Assembly: GCA_046330455.1 (NCBI GenBank)
Contig: JAXLSU010000009.1
Span: forward strand, 1 to 64,000
Source: CAVQXR01 sp046330455
Lineage (GTDB): Bacteria; Actinomycetota; Thermoleophilia; Gaiellales; Gaiellaceae
Direction of reading: 5' to 3'
Length of the DNA stretch: 64,000 bases
Shown here: positions 53,658 through 61,880 of the stretch, piece by piece
How positions within the stretch are numbered: position 1 is the stretch's first letter
How the letters are laid out: each line of letters opens with the position of its first letter
Program-made: the position numbers and the translations under genes
Notes under the pieces: model-generated
What the model was told of the DNA's origin: nothing
The model's database searches: none
The model's input: the letters and a program-made list of their open reading frames with translations, nothing else

Positions 53658-54719
53658 CTAGCCGCCGCCGTAGGCGGAGATCGGAAGCTCGAGCAGGATC
53701 TCGTCGAGCCCCGCCTGCTCGTCGCGGAGCCGGTCGCGCACGAGCGCCGCACCCGGTGCCGCTGCCAGGAGGCGCTCCTCGACCTCGGCGATCGTGCGGA
53801 GCTGGACGAGCTCCTGCTTGAACGGCTTCGGGAAGCGCCCGCGGCCGAGATACCAGGCGTAGAACTTCTTCAGAAAGCCGGTCGCGCGCGGCTCGCCGAG
53901 CTCGCGCACCGTCTCGTCGATGAAGAACAGGAGCTCGCCCGCGACCTCCTCGCGACACGGGCTGGCGGCGACCTCATCGCCCATGATCTCGGCGAGCACC
54001 CAGGGGTTTCCCTGTGCAGCCCGGCCGACCATGACCGCGCTGGCTCCCGTGGCGGCGAGAACACGCTCGGCCTGGGCCCGGGAGGTGATGTCACCCGAGG
54101 CGATCACCGGAACGTCGACTCGCCGGACGAGCTCGGCGGTCAGCGCGTGGTCTGCGAGCCCGGTGTACATCTGCCGGGCCGAGCGAGGGTGGAGCGTCAG
54201 CGCCCGGGCTCCGGCCTCGACGAGGCGCGGTCCGACCTCGAGACAGGCCCGCGAGCCGTTCTCGAGCCCCCGGCGCAGCTTCACGGTGGTCGGGACCGAG
54301 ACGGCGCCCGCCACCGCCTCGACGATCCGGCTGGCCGTGTCCGGGTCGTCGAGGAGGGTCGCACCGGCGCCGGTCTTCGTCACCTTCCGCACCGGGCAGC
54401 CGAGGTTGATGTCGACGAGATCGGCACCGGCGGCCTCGACCATGCGTGCCGCCTCGGCCATCGCGTGCGGATCGGCGCCGAAGATCTGGACTGCGAGCGG
54501 GTGCTCGTCGGTCGAGATCAGCAGGTAGCCGAGCGTCTTCTCGTTGCCGTGGGCGAGGCCGGCGCAGCTGACCATCTCGGAGCAGACGAGGCCGGCGCCG
54601 AAACGGCGACCCTGGCGGCGGAACGCCTGGACGCTGACCCCGGCCATGGGAGCGAGGACGAGGCGCGTGGGGATCTCGACCGGGCCGATGCGCCACGAGC
54701 TGCGGAGCTCGACGGTCAC
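53658..54719 (-). CDS. dus: tRNA-dihydrouridine synthase
   Basis: A 353-residue FMN enzyme that reduces uridines of the tRNA D loop. It has LVLAPMAGVSVQAFRRQ, DINLGCPVRKVTKTGAGATL with the catalytic Cys, TVKLRRGLENGSRAC and PVIASGDITS followed by VMVGRAAQGNPW. The DusB-like branch is favoured by length and by the operon position next to greA, as in other actinobacteria. GTG 54719 is chosen; TACCAT lies 8 nt upstream (54728-54733). Confidence 0.93.
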   Translation of the reverse strand: MTVELRSSWRIGPVEIPTRLVLAPMAGVSVQAFRRQGRRFGAGLVCSEMVSCAGLAHGNEKTLGYLLISTDEHPLAVQIFGADPHAMAEAARMVEAAGADLVDINLGCPVRKVTKTGAGATLLDDPDTASRIVEAVAGAVSVPTTVKLRRGLENGSRACLEVGPRLVEAGARALTLHPRSARQMYTGLADHALTAELVRRVDVPVIASGDITSRAQAERVLAATGASAVMVGRAAQGNPWVLAEIMGDEVAASPCREEVAGELLFFIDETVRELGEPRATGFLKKFYAWYLGRGRFPKPFKQELVQLRTIAEVEERLLAAAPGAALVRDRLRDEQAGLDEILLELPISAYGGG

Positions 54720-54751
54720 GGTGGGGAATGGTAGCCAGGCCGCTGACGTTG

Positions 54752-54779
54752 TTGACGCAAGCGGAAGCATTGGTACAAT
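54752..54779 (+). promoter_or_regulatory. Strong sigma70-type promoter of greA
   Basis: TTGACG (54752-54757), 16-bp spacer, TACAAT (54774-54779). This is the best -35/-10 pair on the + strand of the window. The TACAAT lies 6 nt before an ATG at 54786 in the greA frame. Confidence 0.75.
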
Positions 54780-54845
54780 CTCGCAATGCGAGGTGCCCCG
54801 TGGGCGCCGCGCATTTTTCTGTCTCTAGGGCCGCCGGAGGGTACC

Positions 54846-55319
54846 GTGAAAGACGTCGTCCTGACTCCCGAGGGCTACACAAAGCTCAAGGAGGAGATCG
54901 ACTACCTGAAGACCGCGAAGCGCGCCGAGGTCGCCGAGCGGATCAAGCATGCGCGCGAGTTCGGGGACATCTCCGAGAACTCGGAGTACGACGACGCGAA
55001 GAACGAGCAGGCGATGGTCGAGCACCGGATCGCGACGCTCGAGGACCGCCTCGCGAGCGCCCGCGTGATCGAGGCGGACGAGGTGACGACGGACGTCGTC
55101 AGCATCGGGGTCAAGGTCAGGCTCAAGGATGTCGACGCGAACGTGACGGTCGAGTACACGATCGTGGGGTCGGCCGAGGCCAACCCCGCCGAGCAGAAGC
55201 TCTCGAACGAGTCCCCTGTCGGCAAGGCGATCCTCGGTCACAAGAAGGGCGAGGTCGTCGAGGTCGCCGCCCCGCGCGGCACGCTCAAGTTCAAGATCAT
55301 GGACATCAAAGCGGCATGA
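54846..55319 (+). CDS. greA: Transcription elongation factor GreA
   Basis: GreA rescues backtracked RNA polymerase by stimulating transcript cleavage. The 157-residue product has the N-terminal coiled coil (EGYTKLKEEIDYLKTAKRAE, with acidic tip residues in EFGDISENSEYDDAKNEQ) and the FKBP-like domain (SPVGKAILGHKKGEVVEV). GTG 54846 is chosen because GGAGGG precedes it and the length is standard. An in-frame ATG at 54786, placed at the expected transcription start, would add 20 residues; both forms could be made. Confidence 0.94.
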   Translation: MKDVVLTPEGYTKLKEEIDYLKTAKRAEVAERIKHAREFGDISENSEYDDAKNEQAMVEHRIATLEDRLASARVIEADEVTTDVVSIGVKVRLKDVDANVTVEYTIVGSAEANPAEQKLSNESPVGKAILGHKKGEVVEVAAPRGTLKFKIMDIKAA

Positions 55320-55351
55320 GCCCGACGGGCGCATGCCGCAGCCTCCATCAT

Positions 55352-55482
55352 GTAGGGGCCGGATCTCATCCGGCCGGCTCTTCGAAGGGCGCATACCGCC
55401 GCTCCCATCCGTAGGGGCCGGATCTCATCCGGTTCGCCCCCGGTCGGGCCCGCGCGCGGGCGGCATGAGATGCCGTCCCTAC
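55352..55482 (+). repeat. Three palindromic elements after greA
   Basis: Copies at 55352-55376 and 55411-55435 (GTAG, GGGCCGGAT, CTC, ATCCGG...) and a diverged inverted one at 55458-55482 (GGCATGAGATGCC then GTCCCTAC). Short GGGCGCAT-CCGC spacers repeat between them. The 313-bp gap between greA and the DUF4097 gene holds these and no gene. Confidence 0.8.
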
Positions 55483-55632
55483 ATCTCAACGCGTGGGAGG
55501 TGACGCAGGTGACGACGCGAACTCGGGTCGGCCACGGCCGCCGACCTCGCTGCCTCCGCCGACATCCATGAGCGCTACGCGCGAGTGGCTCGAACTCCGA
55601 GCTCCGCCCGGCCCCGGCGGCCGGGACCTGCG

Positions 55633-56481
55633 TCAGCCGCCGGCCCGAGCTACGACCGCGTCTCCGCTCCCCGTCCGGGCCCGCACCCTGATCGCGGCTG
55701 TGCCGACACCGGGGCCCGGGCTCACGTCGAGCTCGCTGCGCGCCCGGCCCGAGCCGGAGACGAGGTCGATCTCGGCCACGACGCCCTCGTGGATCCCGAC
55801 CCGGATGTCCCCGGACCCGGTGGCCAGGTCGAGCCGGCCGGCCGTGGCGTTCTCGACGATCACGCTGCCGCTCCCGGTACGGGCGGCGAGGTCCGCGCCG
55901 ACGTCGCCGACCCTGATCGAGCCGCTCCCGGTCGTGATCGTGGCACCGTCGCCGATCGAAGCAGCCTCGAACGATCCCGAGCCAGACCGCGAGCGCATCC
56001 TCCCCCCGACCCGGCCGAGGCGAGCGTCTCCGGACCCGGCCTTGATCTCGACGCTGCCATCGACGTCGCCTGTCTCGATGTCCCCGGAGCCCGTCGCCGC
56101 GATCAGGCGGGTGATCGTCCCGCGGGCCCGCACGGTGCCGTTCCCCGCGCGGGACGTGAGCGACGAGCCCACAGGCACCTCCGCCGAGATCGCGAGCCGG
56201 ACGCTCCGCAGCGCGTGATGGCGCGGCGTCCGAACGACGAGCTTGCCGTCGCCGGCCGAGAATCGCACCTCGGTCTCGCGCACCGCCCGGGCGACGAGGT
56301 CGGTCGGGCCCGTGGAGTCACCATCGGGCTCGTCCCCCGACACCTCGACGGTGATGCCGTCCGTCGCGACCGCGTCGACGGTGAGGAGCCCGGCCGCGAG
56401 CCGGGCGTCCACCTCGACCGGCTCCGTGCACGCGAACGACTCCTTCCGGACAGGGCCGCGCCCGCTGTCGATCTGGGTCAT
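55633..56481 (-). CDS. DUF4097-like beta-strand repeat protein
   Basis: A 282-residue protein with DUF4097-type architecture: an N-terminal beta domain, then from about residue 110 short repeats of the GSGDI/GSGSI kind (ATGSGDIETGDVDGS, AGSGDARLGRVGG, TGSGSIRVGDVGA, TGSGDIRVGIHEG) that should form a right-handed beta-helix. No signal peptide is visible, so it would be cytoplasmic. AAGGAG precedes ATG 56481, 19 bases after the regulator gene, so the two form an operon. In other bacteria such proteins pair with regulators; the role is unknown. Confidence 0.82.
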   Translation of the reverse strand: MTQIDSGRGPVRKESFACTEPVEVDARLAAGLLTVDAVATDGITVEVSGDEPDGDSTGPTDLVARAVRETEVRFSAGDGKLVVRTPRHHALRSVRLAISAEVPVGSSLTSRAGNGTVRARGTITRLIAATGSGDIETGDVDGSVEIKAGSGDARLGRVGGRMRSRSGSGSFEAASIGDGATITTGSGSIRVGDVGADLAARTGSGSVIVENATAGRLDLATGSGDIRVGIHEGVVAEIDLVSGSGRARSELDVSPGPGVGTAAIRVRARTGSGDAVVARAGG

Positions 56482-56500
56482 GTCAGTCTCCTTCTCGTCT

Positions 56501-56968
56501 TCAGGCCTGGACCCAGCCCCGGACGCGGTGTCCGCGGCTGCCGCCGCCCGCCCGCACCGCCTCGCGGACCGCCTCGACCAGCCACGTGTTCAGCGAGACG
56601 CCGCTCTCGGCCGCGCGGCGCTCCGCCCGTCTCTTCAAGGCGCTCGGCAGGCGGAGCGAGATCCTGCTGACCTCGCCGCCGTCGCGCTCGTCCGAGCCCT
56701 CGTCGCCGAGGGGCTCGAGCAGGTCCGCCGTCGACGAGACCGAGATCCGAAGATCGAGCCCGTCGAGGGTCACTTCGACCACCCGGTCGTCGAGGGCCGC
56801 CGTGACCTCGGCGGCGAGGTCGGAGAGCGCATGCATGAGCGCGAGACGTGCGCTCGGCTCGAGGCCGGTGGTGAGAAGCGAGGCGGCGTGCCTCGTCTCG
56901 TCACCACCGGTTGCGGCGACGGCGACGAGCTGGTCGCGCAGCGTCGTCAGGTACTGGGTCAAATCCAT
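56501..56968 (-). CDS. Ribbon-helix-helix transcriptional regulator
   Basis: A 155-residue protein. The C-terminal 45 residues are a ribbon-helix-helix domain (RISLRLPSALKRRAERRAAE, then SGVSLNTWLVEAVREAV) of the Arc/CopG kind. The N-terminal 100 residues are helical with a DGLDLRISVSSTADLLEPL strand region and may be a sensor or dimer part. ATG 56968 lies 6 nt after the -10 of a near-consensus promoter that contains a perfect palindrome; autorepression of itself and the DUF4097 gene is the natural reading. Confidence 0.85.
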   Translation of the reverse strand: MDLTQYLTTLRDQLVAVAATGGDETRHAASLLTTGLEPSARLALMHALSDLAAEVTAALDDRVVEVTLDGLDLRISVSSTADLLEPLGDEGSDERDGGEVSRISLRLPSALKRRAERRAAESGVSLNTWLVEAVREAVRAGGGSRGHRVRGWVQA

Positions 56969-57003
56969 GACATCATTATGACATCAACTTTGATGTCAGT
57001 CAA
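56966..57003 (-). promoter_or_regulatory. Consensus promoter with palindromic operator
   Basis: On the minus strand TTGACT (56998-57003), 17-bp spacer, CATAAT (56975-56980), then ATG. The spacer is a perfect inverted repeat TGACATCAA-AG-TTGATGTCA (56979-56998 on +, centre CT). A third TGACATCA half-site (56968-56975) overlaps the start codon in direct orientation with one arm. The short equal half-sites fit a ribbon-helix-helix repressor. Confidence 0.8.
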
Positions 57004-57043
57004 GCGCCCAGAGGAGGCGCTCCCGTGACCCCGCCGCCGGCGA

Positions 57044-57049
57044 TAGGCT
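57044..57049 (+). promoter_or_regulatory. Leaderless -10 (TAGGCT) for lysS
   Basis: TAGGCT lies 7 nt before GTG 57057. Confidence 0.5.
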
Positions 57050-57056
57050 CGCGCCT

Positions 57057-58439
57057 GTGGGCGCGTTGCCGAAGCGGTTCCCCGACCGGGACGAGATCGC
57101 CGCGGTTCGGACGGAGATCGAGCCACTCGAGCCGGGCCAGGAGGCCGAAGAGCGGCGACGTCTCGCCGGGCGGGTGCTGGCGAGGCGGGGCCACGGGAAG
57201 CTGACCTTTCTCGATCTCGTCGACCGCTCCGGGCGGCTGCAGCTCCTCTGTGCCGAGGATCGCTGCGGCGCTGTCGACGTCGATCTCGGAGATATCGTCG
57301 GTGTCGTGGGCGTTCCGGCCCGGACCCGCCGCGGCGAGCCGTCGCTCGCCGTCGAAGAGCTGGTGCTGCTCGCGAAGATCGAGGCGCCCCTCCCCGACAC
57401 GTTCCACGGCGTCACCGACACGGAGACGCGGTACCGCAAGCGCTATCTCGAGCTCGCGATGAGCGAGGAGACGCGGGCCGATTTCATCCTGCGGTCGCGG
57501 ACGGTCGCGGCAATCCGGCGCTGGCTCGACGAGCGTGGCTTCATCGAGGTCGAGACGCCGGTGCTCCAGCCGCGGTACGGCGGCGCCTTTGCCCGCCCGT
57601 TCGTCACGCACCACAACGAGCTGGATGCCGACCTCTACCTGCGGATCGCAACCGAGCTCTACCTCAAGCGGCTGATCGTCGGCGGGCTCGAGAAGGTGTA
57701 CGAGCTCGGTAAGGATTTTCGCAACGAGGGGATCTCCTACAAGCACCAGCCCGAGTTCACGATGCTCGAGTGGTACGAGGCGTACGCGGACTACCGCGAC
57801 ACGATGGAACGGATCGAGCAGCTCGTCCAGGACGTGGCGCTCGAGGTGCTGGGAACGACGAAGCTCGAGTTCCGCGGGCACGAGGTCGACCTGAGGGCGC
57901 CGTGGCGGCGCCTGCGGCTTCCCGACGCGCTCGCCGAGCATGGCCTCTGGATCGGCGACGAGGCCACGCTGAGGGCCGAGCTCGACGGCCGCGGAGTCGA
58001 CACGTCGAAGGACTCGACGTGGGCGCAGCTCGTCGACCACGCGCTGTCGGCGTTCATCGAGCCGACGCTCGTCCAGCCGACGATCCTCCACGACTATCCG
58101 GTCGAGCTCTCCCCATTTGCCCGCACGACCGACGGCGATCCGCGGATCGTCGAGCGTTTCGAGTACTTCATCGCGTGCATGGAGCTCGGCAACGCATTCA
58201 CCGAGATCAACACGGCCGCCGAGCAGGCGGAACGCTTCGCGATGCAGCAGGCCGAGCGGGAGGCGGGGGACGCGCTCGCCGAGGAGGGCGACCCCGACTA
58301 CGTGGAGGCGCTCTCGTACGGGATGCCTCCGACCGGAGGGATCGGGCTCGGTATCGACCGGCTCGCGATGCTGTTCACGGGTCGCGAGACGATCCGCGAC
58401 GTGGTGCTGTTCCCCGCGCTCCGGCAGACGAGCGCCTGA
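57057..58439 (+). CDS. lysS: Lysyl-tRNA synthetase, class II
   Basis: Charges tRNA-Lys. The 460-residue product has the OB-fold anticodon domain (about 35-105), motif 1 (RTVAAIRRWLDERGFIEVET), motif 2 (GKDFRNEGISYKHQPEFTML), and motif 3 (GIGLGIDRLAMLFTG). It is about 40 residues shorter at the N-terminus than E. coli LysS, with GTG 57057 as the start. lysS near coaX is also the mycobacterial arrangement. Confidence 0.95.
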   Translation: MGALPKRFPDRDEIAAVRTEIEPLEPGQEAEERRRLAGRVLARRGHGKLTFLDLVDRSGRLQLLCAEDRCGAVDVDLGDIVGVVGVPARTRRGEPSLAVEELVLLAKIEAPLPDTFHGVTDTETRYRKRYLELAMSEETRADFILRSRTVAAIRRWLDERGFIEVETPVLQPRYGGAFARPFVTHHNELDADLYLRIATELYLKRLIVGGLEKVYELGKDFRNEGISYKHQPEFTMLEWYEAYADYRDTMERIEQLVQDVALEVLGTTKLEFRGHEVDLRAPWRRLRLPDALAEHGLWIGDEATLRAELDGRGVDTSKDSTWAQLVDHALSAFIEPTLVQPTILHDYPVELSPFARTTDGDPRIVERFEYFIACMELGNAFTEINTAAEQAERFAMQQAEREAGDALAEEGDPDYVEALSYGMPPTGGIGLGIDRLAMLFTGRETIRDVVLFPALRQTSA

Positions 58440-58452
58440 GGCGCCTGATCTT

Positions 58453-58477
58453 GTAGGGGCCGGATCTCATCCGGCCC
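58453..58477 (+). repeat. Palindromic element copy between lysS and hsdM
   Basis: GTAG, GGGCCGGAT, CTC, ATCCGGCCC, 14 bases after the lysS stop. It is the closest full copy to the one inside hsdM. Confidence 0.85.
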
Positions 58478-58501
58478 GGTGTTCGGGCATGATCCGACGC
58501 T

Positions 58502-60082
58502 GTGGGTCGGCGGCGGGCTGAACCGAAGGGCAACGGGGCGACCCTCGGCTTCGAGGCGACGCTCTGGGCTGCTGCCGACAAGCTCCGCGGGAACATGGAC
58601 GCGGCGGAGTACAAGCACGTCGTCCTCGGGTTGATCTTCCTCAAGTACATCTCCGACGCGTTCGAGGAGCGCCACGGGGCGCTCCTCGGCGAGGTGGAAC
58701 AGGGCGCCGATCCCGAGGATCCGGACGAGTACCGGGCCGAGGGTGTGTTCTGGGTGCCGGCCGAAGCGCGGTGGGAGGGCCTGCAGGCGAGCGCCAAGCA
58801 GCCGACGATCGGGATGCTGATCGACGCGGCGATGGACGCGATCGAGCGCGACAACCCGTCGCTCAAGGGCGTTCTGCCGAAGGACTACGCTCGCCCGGCG
58901 CTCGACAAGCGCCGGCTCGGCGAGCTGATCGACCTGATCGGGACGATCGGCCTCGGCGGTGAGGAGAACCGCGCGAAGGACGTGCTCGGCCGCGTCTACG
59001 AGTACTTCCTCGGCCAGTTCGCCGGCAAGGAGGGCAAGAAGGGCGGCGAGTTCTACACCCCTCGCTGCATCGTGAAGCTGCTCGTCGAGATGATCGAGCC
59101 CTACCAGGGCCGCGTCTACGATCCCTGCTGCGGCTCTAGCGGGATGTTCGTCCAGTCGGAGGAGTTCATCCGCGCCCACGGCGGGCGGCTCGGCGACATC
59201 TCGATCTTCGGCCAGGAGTCGAACCACACGACCTGGAAGCTCGCCTGCATGAACCTCGCGATCCGCGGGATCGAGGCGAACCTCGGCCCGCACGACGCCG
59301 ACAGCTTCCACCGCGACCTCCACCCCGACCTGAAGGCCGACTTCGTCCTCGCGAACCCGCCGTTCAACATGAGCGACTGGGGCGGCGAGTCGCTGCGCGA
59401 CGACGTCCGCTGGAGGTTTGGCGCCCCGCCCGCGGGGAACGCGAACTTCGCCTGGGTGCAGCACATCGTCCACCACCTCGCGCCGTCCGGGATCGCCGGG
59501 TTCGTGCTCGCAAACGGCTCGATGTCGTCGAGCCAGTCGGGCGAGGGCGAGATCCGAAAGGCGCTCGTCGAGGCCGACCTCGTCGACTGCATGATCGCCC
59601 TCCCGCCCCAGCTCTTCTACGGGACGGCGATCCCGGCGTGCCTGTGGTTCCTCGCCCGCGACCGGTCGGGGACTTCAACGCGAGGCGGTGGGCGCCTGCG
59701 AGACCGGCGGGGCGCGACGCTGTTCATCGACGCGCGCCGGCTGGGCGCCCTCGTGAGTCGCGTCCACCGAGAGCTGACCGACGAGGAGATCGCCCGCATC
59801 GCCGGCACCTACCACGCCTGGCGATCCGTAGGGGCCGGATCTGATCCGGCCCGCACATACGCGGACGTGCTCGGCTTCTGCAGGAGCGCGACGCTCGAGG
59901 AGATCCGAGAGCACGGGCACGTGCTGACGCCGGGCCGCTACGTGGGCGCCGAGGAGTCCGAGGACGACGGCGAGCCCTTCGAGGAGAAGCTGGCGCGGCT
60001 CACGGCGGAGCTCGAGGAGCAGTTCACCGAGTCGGCGCGACTCGAAGCCGCGATCCGCCAGCGTCTAATGAACATCCGTTGA
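58502..60082 (+). CDS. hsdM: Type I restriction-modification methyltransferase subunit
   Basis: HsdM methylates adenine at the site chosen by HsdS. The 526-residue product has the N-terminal HsdM domain (LRGNMDAAEYKHVVLGLIFL), GEFYTPRCIVKLLVEMIEP, the AdoMet motif YDPCCGSSGMFVQSEEF and the catalytic NPPFNMSDWGGE. It ends LTPGRYVGAEE and a coiled coil. Between HAW and TYADV a 25-bp palindromic element is read in frame as VGAGSDPAR, in a loop that is variable in the family. GTG 58502 is the start, with a weak CATGAT 8 nt upstream. Confidence 0.94.
   Translation: MGRRRAEPKGNGATLGFEATLWAAADKLRGNMDAAEYKHVVLGLIFLKYISDAFEERHGALLGEVEQGADPEDPDEYRAEGVFWVPAEARWEGLQASAKQPTIGMLIDAAMDAIERDNPSLKGVLPKDYARPALDKRRLGELIDLIGTIGLGGEENRAKDVLGRVYEYFLGQFAGKEGKKGGEFYTPRCIVKLLVEMIEPYQGRVYDPCCGSSGMFVQSEEFIRAHGGRLGDISIFGQESNHTTWKLACMNLAIRGIEANLGPHDADSFHRDLHPDLKADFVLANPPFNMSDWGGESLRDDVRWRFGAPPAGNANFAWVQHIVHHLAPSGIAGFVLANGSMSSSQSGEGEIRKALVEADLVDCMIALPPQLFYGTAIPACLWFLARDRSGTSTRGGGRLRDRRGATLFIDARRLGALVSRVHRELTDEEIARIAGTYHAWRSVGAGSDPARTYADVLGFCRSATLEEIREHGHVLTPGRYVGAEESEDDGEPFEEKLARLTAELEEQFTESARLEAAIRQRLMNIR
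59828..59852 (+). repeat. Palindromic element inside hsdM, in frame
   Basis: GTAG, GGGCCGGAT, CTG, ATCCGGCCC within codons for SVGAGSDPAR. It differs from the 58453 copy by one base in the centre (CTC to CTG). It introduces no stop or frameshift. Confidence 0.85.
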
Positions 60083-61200
60083 ACGCAATCTCGCCATGGC
60101 CGAGCCGACCACTCGGGGAGCTCACCGAGAACTTCGACGCAATTCGCGTGCCAGTCAGAGAGGCTGACCGGCGCGCAGGCCCATACCCGTATTACGGCGC
60201 TTCTGGGATAGTCGACCATGTCGATGGTTATCTGTTCGACGGCGAGTATCTCCTGATCGCCGAAGACGGTGAGAACCTGCGCACGCGCCAGACCCCGATC
60301 GCGTTTCTCGCGCGCGGGAAGTTCTGGGTGAACAACCACGCGCATGTCGTGCGGGGCAATGAGCTGGCCGAGACCCGATACCTGGCGTATGCATTGGGCG
60401 CCGTCGATGTGGGTGCCTACCTCACGGGATCTACTCAGCCGAAGCTGACGCAGGCGCACCTCAATCGCATACCAGTGCCCGCGCCACCGCGCGACCTGCA
60501 GACTGCCATCGCCGACGTGCTCGGAGCCCTCGACGACAAGATCGACCTGAACCGGCGGATGAACGAGACGCTGGAGGCGCTCGCCCAAGTCGCATTCGAG
60601 GACGTCGCTCCCGACGAGGTGGCGGCTACCGTCGGAGACGTGGTCACGCTGTCGCGCGCCTCTATCGTCCCCATGGAGTCGCTGGAGGAGCGGTTTGACC
60701 ACTACAGCATCCCAGCGTTCGATGAGGCTGCGATGCCGGCGAACGATCTCGGTTCGGAGATCAAGAGCTCGAAGGTCCTCGTTCCCCCCGACGCTGTGCT
60801 GATCTCGAAGCTCAACCCGCGGTTTCCGCGGGTCTGGCTGCCGGCCGTTTCGAGCGGACCCCGCTCGGTCTGTTCGACGGAGTTCCTCGTCGCGCGGCCG
60901 CGGCCACCATTCACGCGCGAGTACGTCTTCTGCTTCTTCCGCTCGACCGGCTTCCAGGAAGTCTTCCGGACGCTCGTCACGGGCACGTCAGGAAGCCACC
61001 AGCGGGTGAAGGCCGAGCACATGCTCGCGATTCCGGCGGCGATCCCAAGCGCGCCAGCAATCGAGGCATTCACCGCGACGGCGACGCCCCTGCTGGAACG
61101 AGTCGCCCTGAACCGCAGGGAATCGCGCACGCTTGCTCAACTCCGCGACGCGCTCCTGCCGAAGCTCATCTCCGGCGAGATCCGCGTCGCGACCACGTGA
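60079..61200 (+). CDS. hsdS: Type I restriction specificity subunit
   Basis: HsdS carries two target-recognition domains that define the bipartite DNA site. The 373-residue product has TRD1 (about 1-145), the central conserved helices (LQTAIADVLGALDDKIDLNR, RMNETLEALAQ), TRD2 (about 185-335) and the second helix set (RVALNRRESRTLAQLRDALL). TTG 60079 overlaps the hsdM stop. The DNA here is less GC-rich than in neighbouring housekeeping genes, consistent with transfer or domain shuffling. No hsdR follows in the window. Confidence 0.92.
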   Translation: MNAISPWPSRPLGELTENFDAIRVPVREADRRAGPYPYYGASGIVDHVDGYLFDGEYLLIAEDGENLRTRQTPIAFLARGKFWVNNHAHVVRGNELAETRYLAYALGAVDVGAYLTGSTQPKLTQAHLNRIPVPAPPRDLQTAIADVLGALDDKIDLNRRMNETLEALAQVAFEDVAPDEVAATVGDVVTLSRASIVPMESLEERFDHYSIPAFDEAAMPANDLGSEIKSSKVLVPPDAVLISKLNPRFPRVWLPAVSSGPRSVCSTEFLVARPRPPFTREYVFCFFRSTGFQEVFRTLVTGTSGSHQRVKAEHMLAIPAAIPSAPAIEAFTATATPLLERVALNRRESRTLAQLRDALLPKLISGEIRVATT

Positions 61201-61226
61201 AGTGCCGTTCGATGTCGTATGCGCGA

Positions 61227-61880
61227 TCAGAGACCGCGCAGATACAGGAAGTCGTCCCCACCACCATCGGGGTCGAAGCCGGCGATTACGACGACTCCTG
61301 CCTCGCTGCCCAGCGGCAGCTGGCCCCACGGGGCGAGCCCGAGGAACAACGGTTGCGGCAGGCTCTGGTTCTGAATCGTGAGCGTGAACGCGATGCGCTC
61401 GTCGGAAGCGCGGAACCTCGGCTGCTCGCCGTTGAGGTAGATTGCCAGCCGCCCGCTCTGGACGCCATCCTCGACGAACACGATTCGGTCGAATTCCGGA
61501 TGAAGGGCGGCCCGCTTGCCACGGTACAGCGGGAACCCCCTGAAGGTATCGACGGTCACGGTTGCGACGTGCTGACCACGCAGCTCTGAGAGTGGCGGAA
61601 TCTGTAGGGGTCCCGCCTTGCGGCCGCCCCTCGTTCGGATGTGGACTTGGCCGGATTGGTGGAGGGAGATGTGGGGCTCCTGCTCGGACGAGAGCTGCCC
61701 CCTGTAATTGAAGGTCACGCTGGGCTTGCCTCGAGGGATTGACGCCTGTCCGAAGTGAAAGACGCCCCGCGGTGCGACCGGTTGGATGTAGACGCTCGCG
61801 TCTCGGTTCGTGACGGTCATCGAGCAGGCTCGCCGCAGCTTGCCCTCGTACTCGACGAACACCCGGACCGCGCGCGGCAC
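61227..61880 (-). CDS. Hypothetical beta-rich protein in the restriction island
   Basis: A 217-residue protein I do not recognise. It starts MPRAVRVFVEYEGKLRRACS and appears all-beta, with FHFGQASIPRGKPSVTFNYR, HISLHQSGQVHIRTRGGRK and a final GFDPDGGGDDFLYLRGL. No signal peptide or membrane segment. GTG 61880 is supported by a TAACCT -10 6 nt upstream (61887-61892). It converges on hsdS with a 26-bp gap. The context suggests cargo of a defence island. Confidence 0.7.
   Translation of the reverse strand: MPRAVRVFVEYEGKLRRACSMTVTNRDASVYIQPVAPRGVFHFGQASIPRGKPSVTFNYRGQLSSEQEPHISLHQSGQVHIRTRGGRKAGPLQIPPLSELRGQHVATVTVDTFRGFPLYRGKRAALHPEFDRIVFVEDGVQSGRLAIYLNGEQPRFRASDERIAFTLTIQNQSLPQPLFLGLAPWGQLPLGSEAGVVVIAGFDPDGGGDDFLYLRGL

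Noticed and set aside
55493..56218. 241-residue + strand frame opposite the DUF4097 gene
   Set aside because: Antisense shadow of the Gly/Ser/Asp repeats; rich in Pro, Ser and Arg with no start signals.
60955..61200. Truncated hsdR within the window
   Set aside because: After hsdS the strand switches and no helicase or endonuclease motif appears before 64000.
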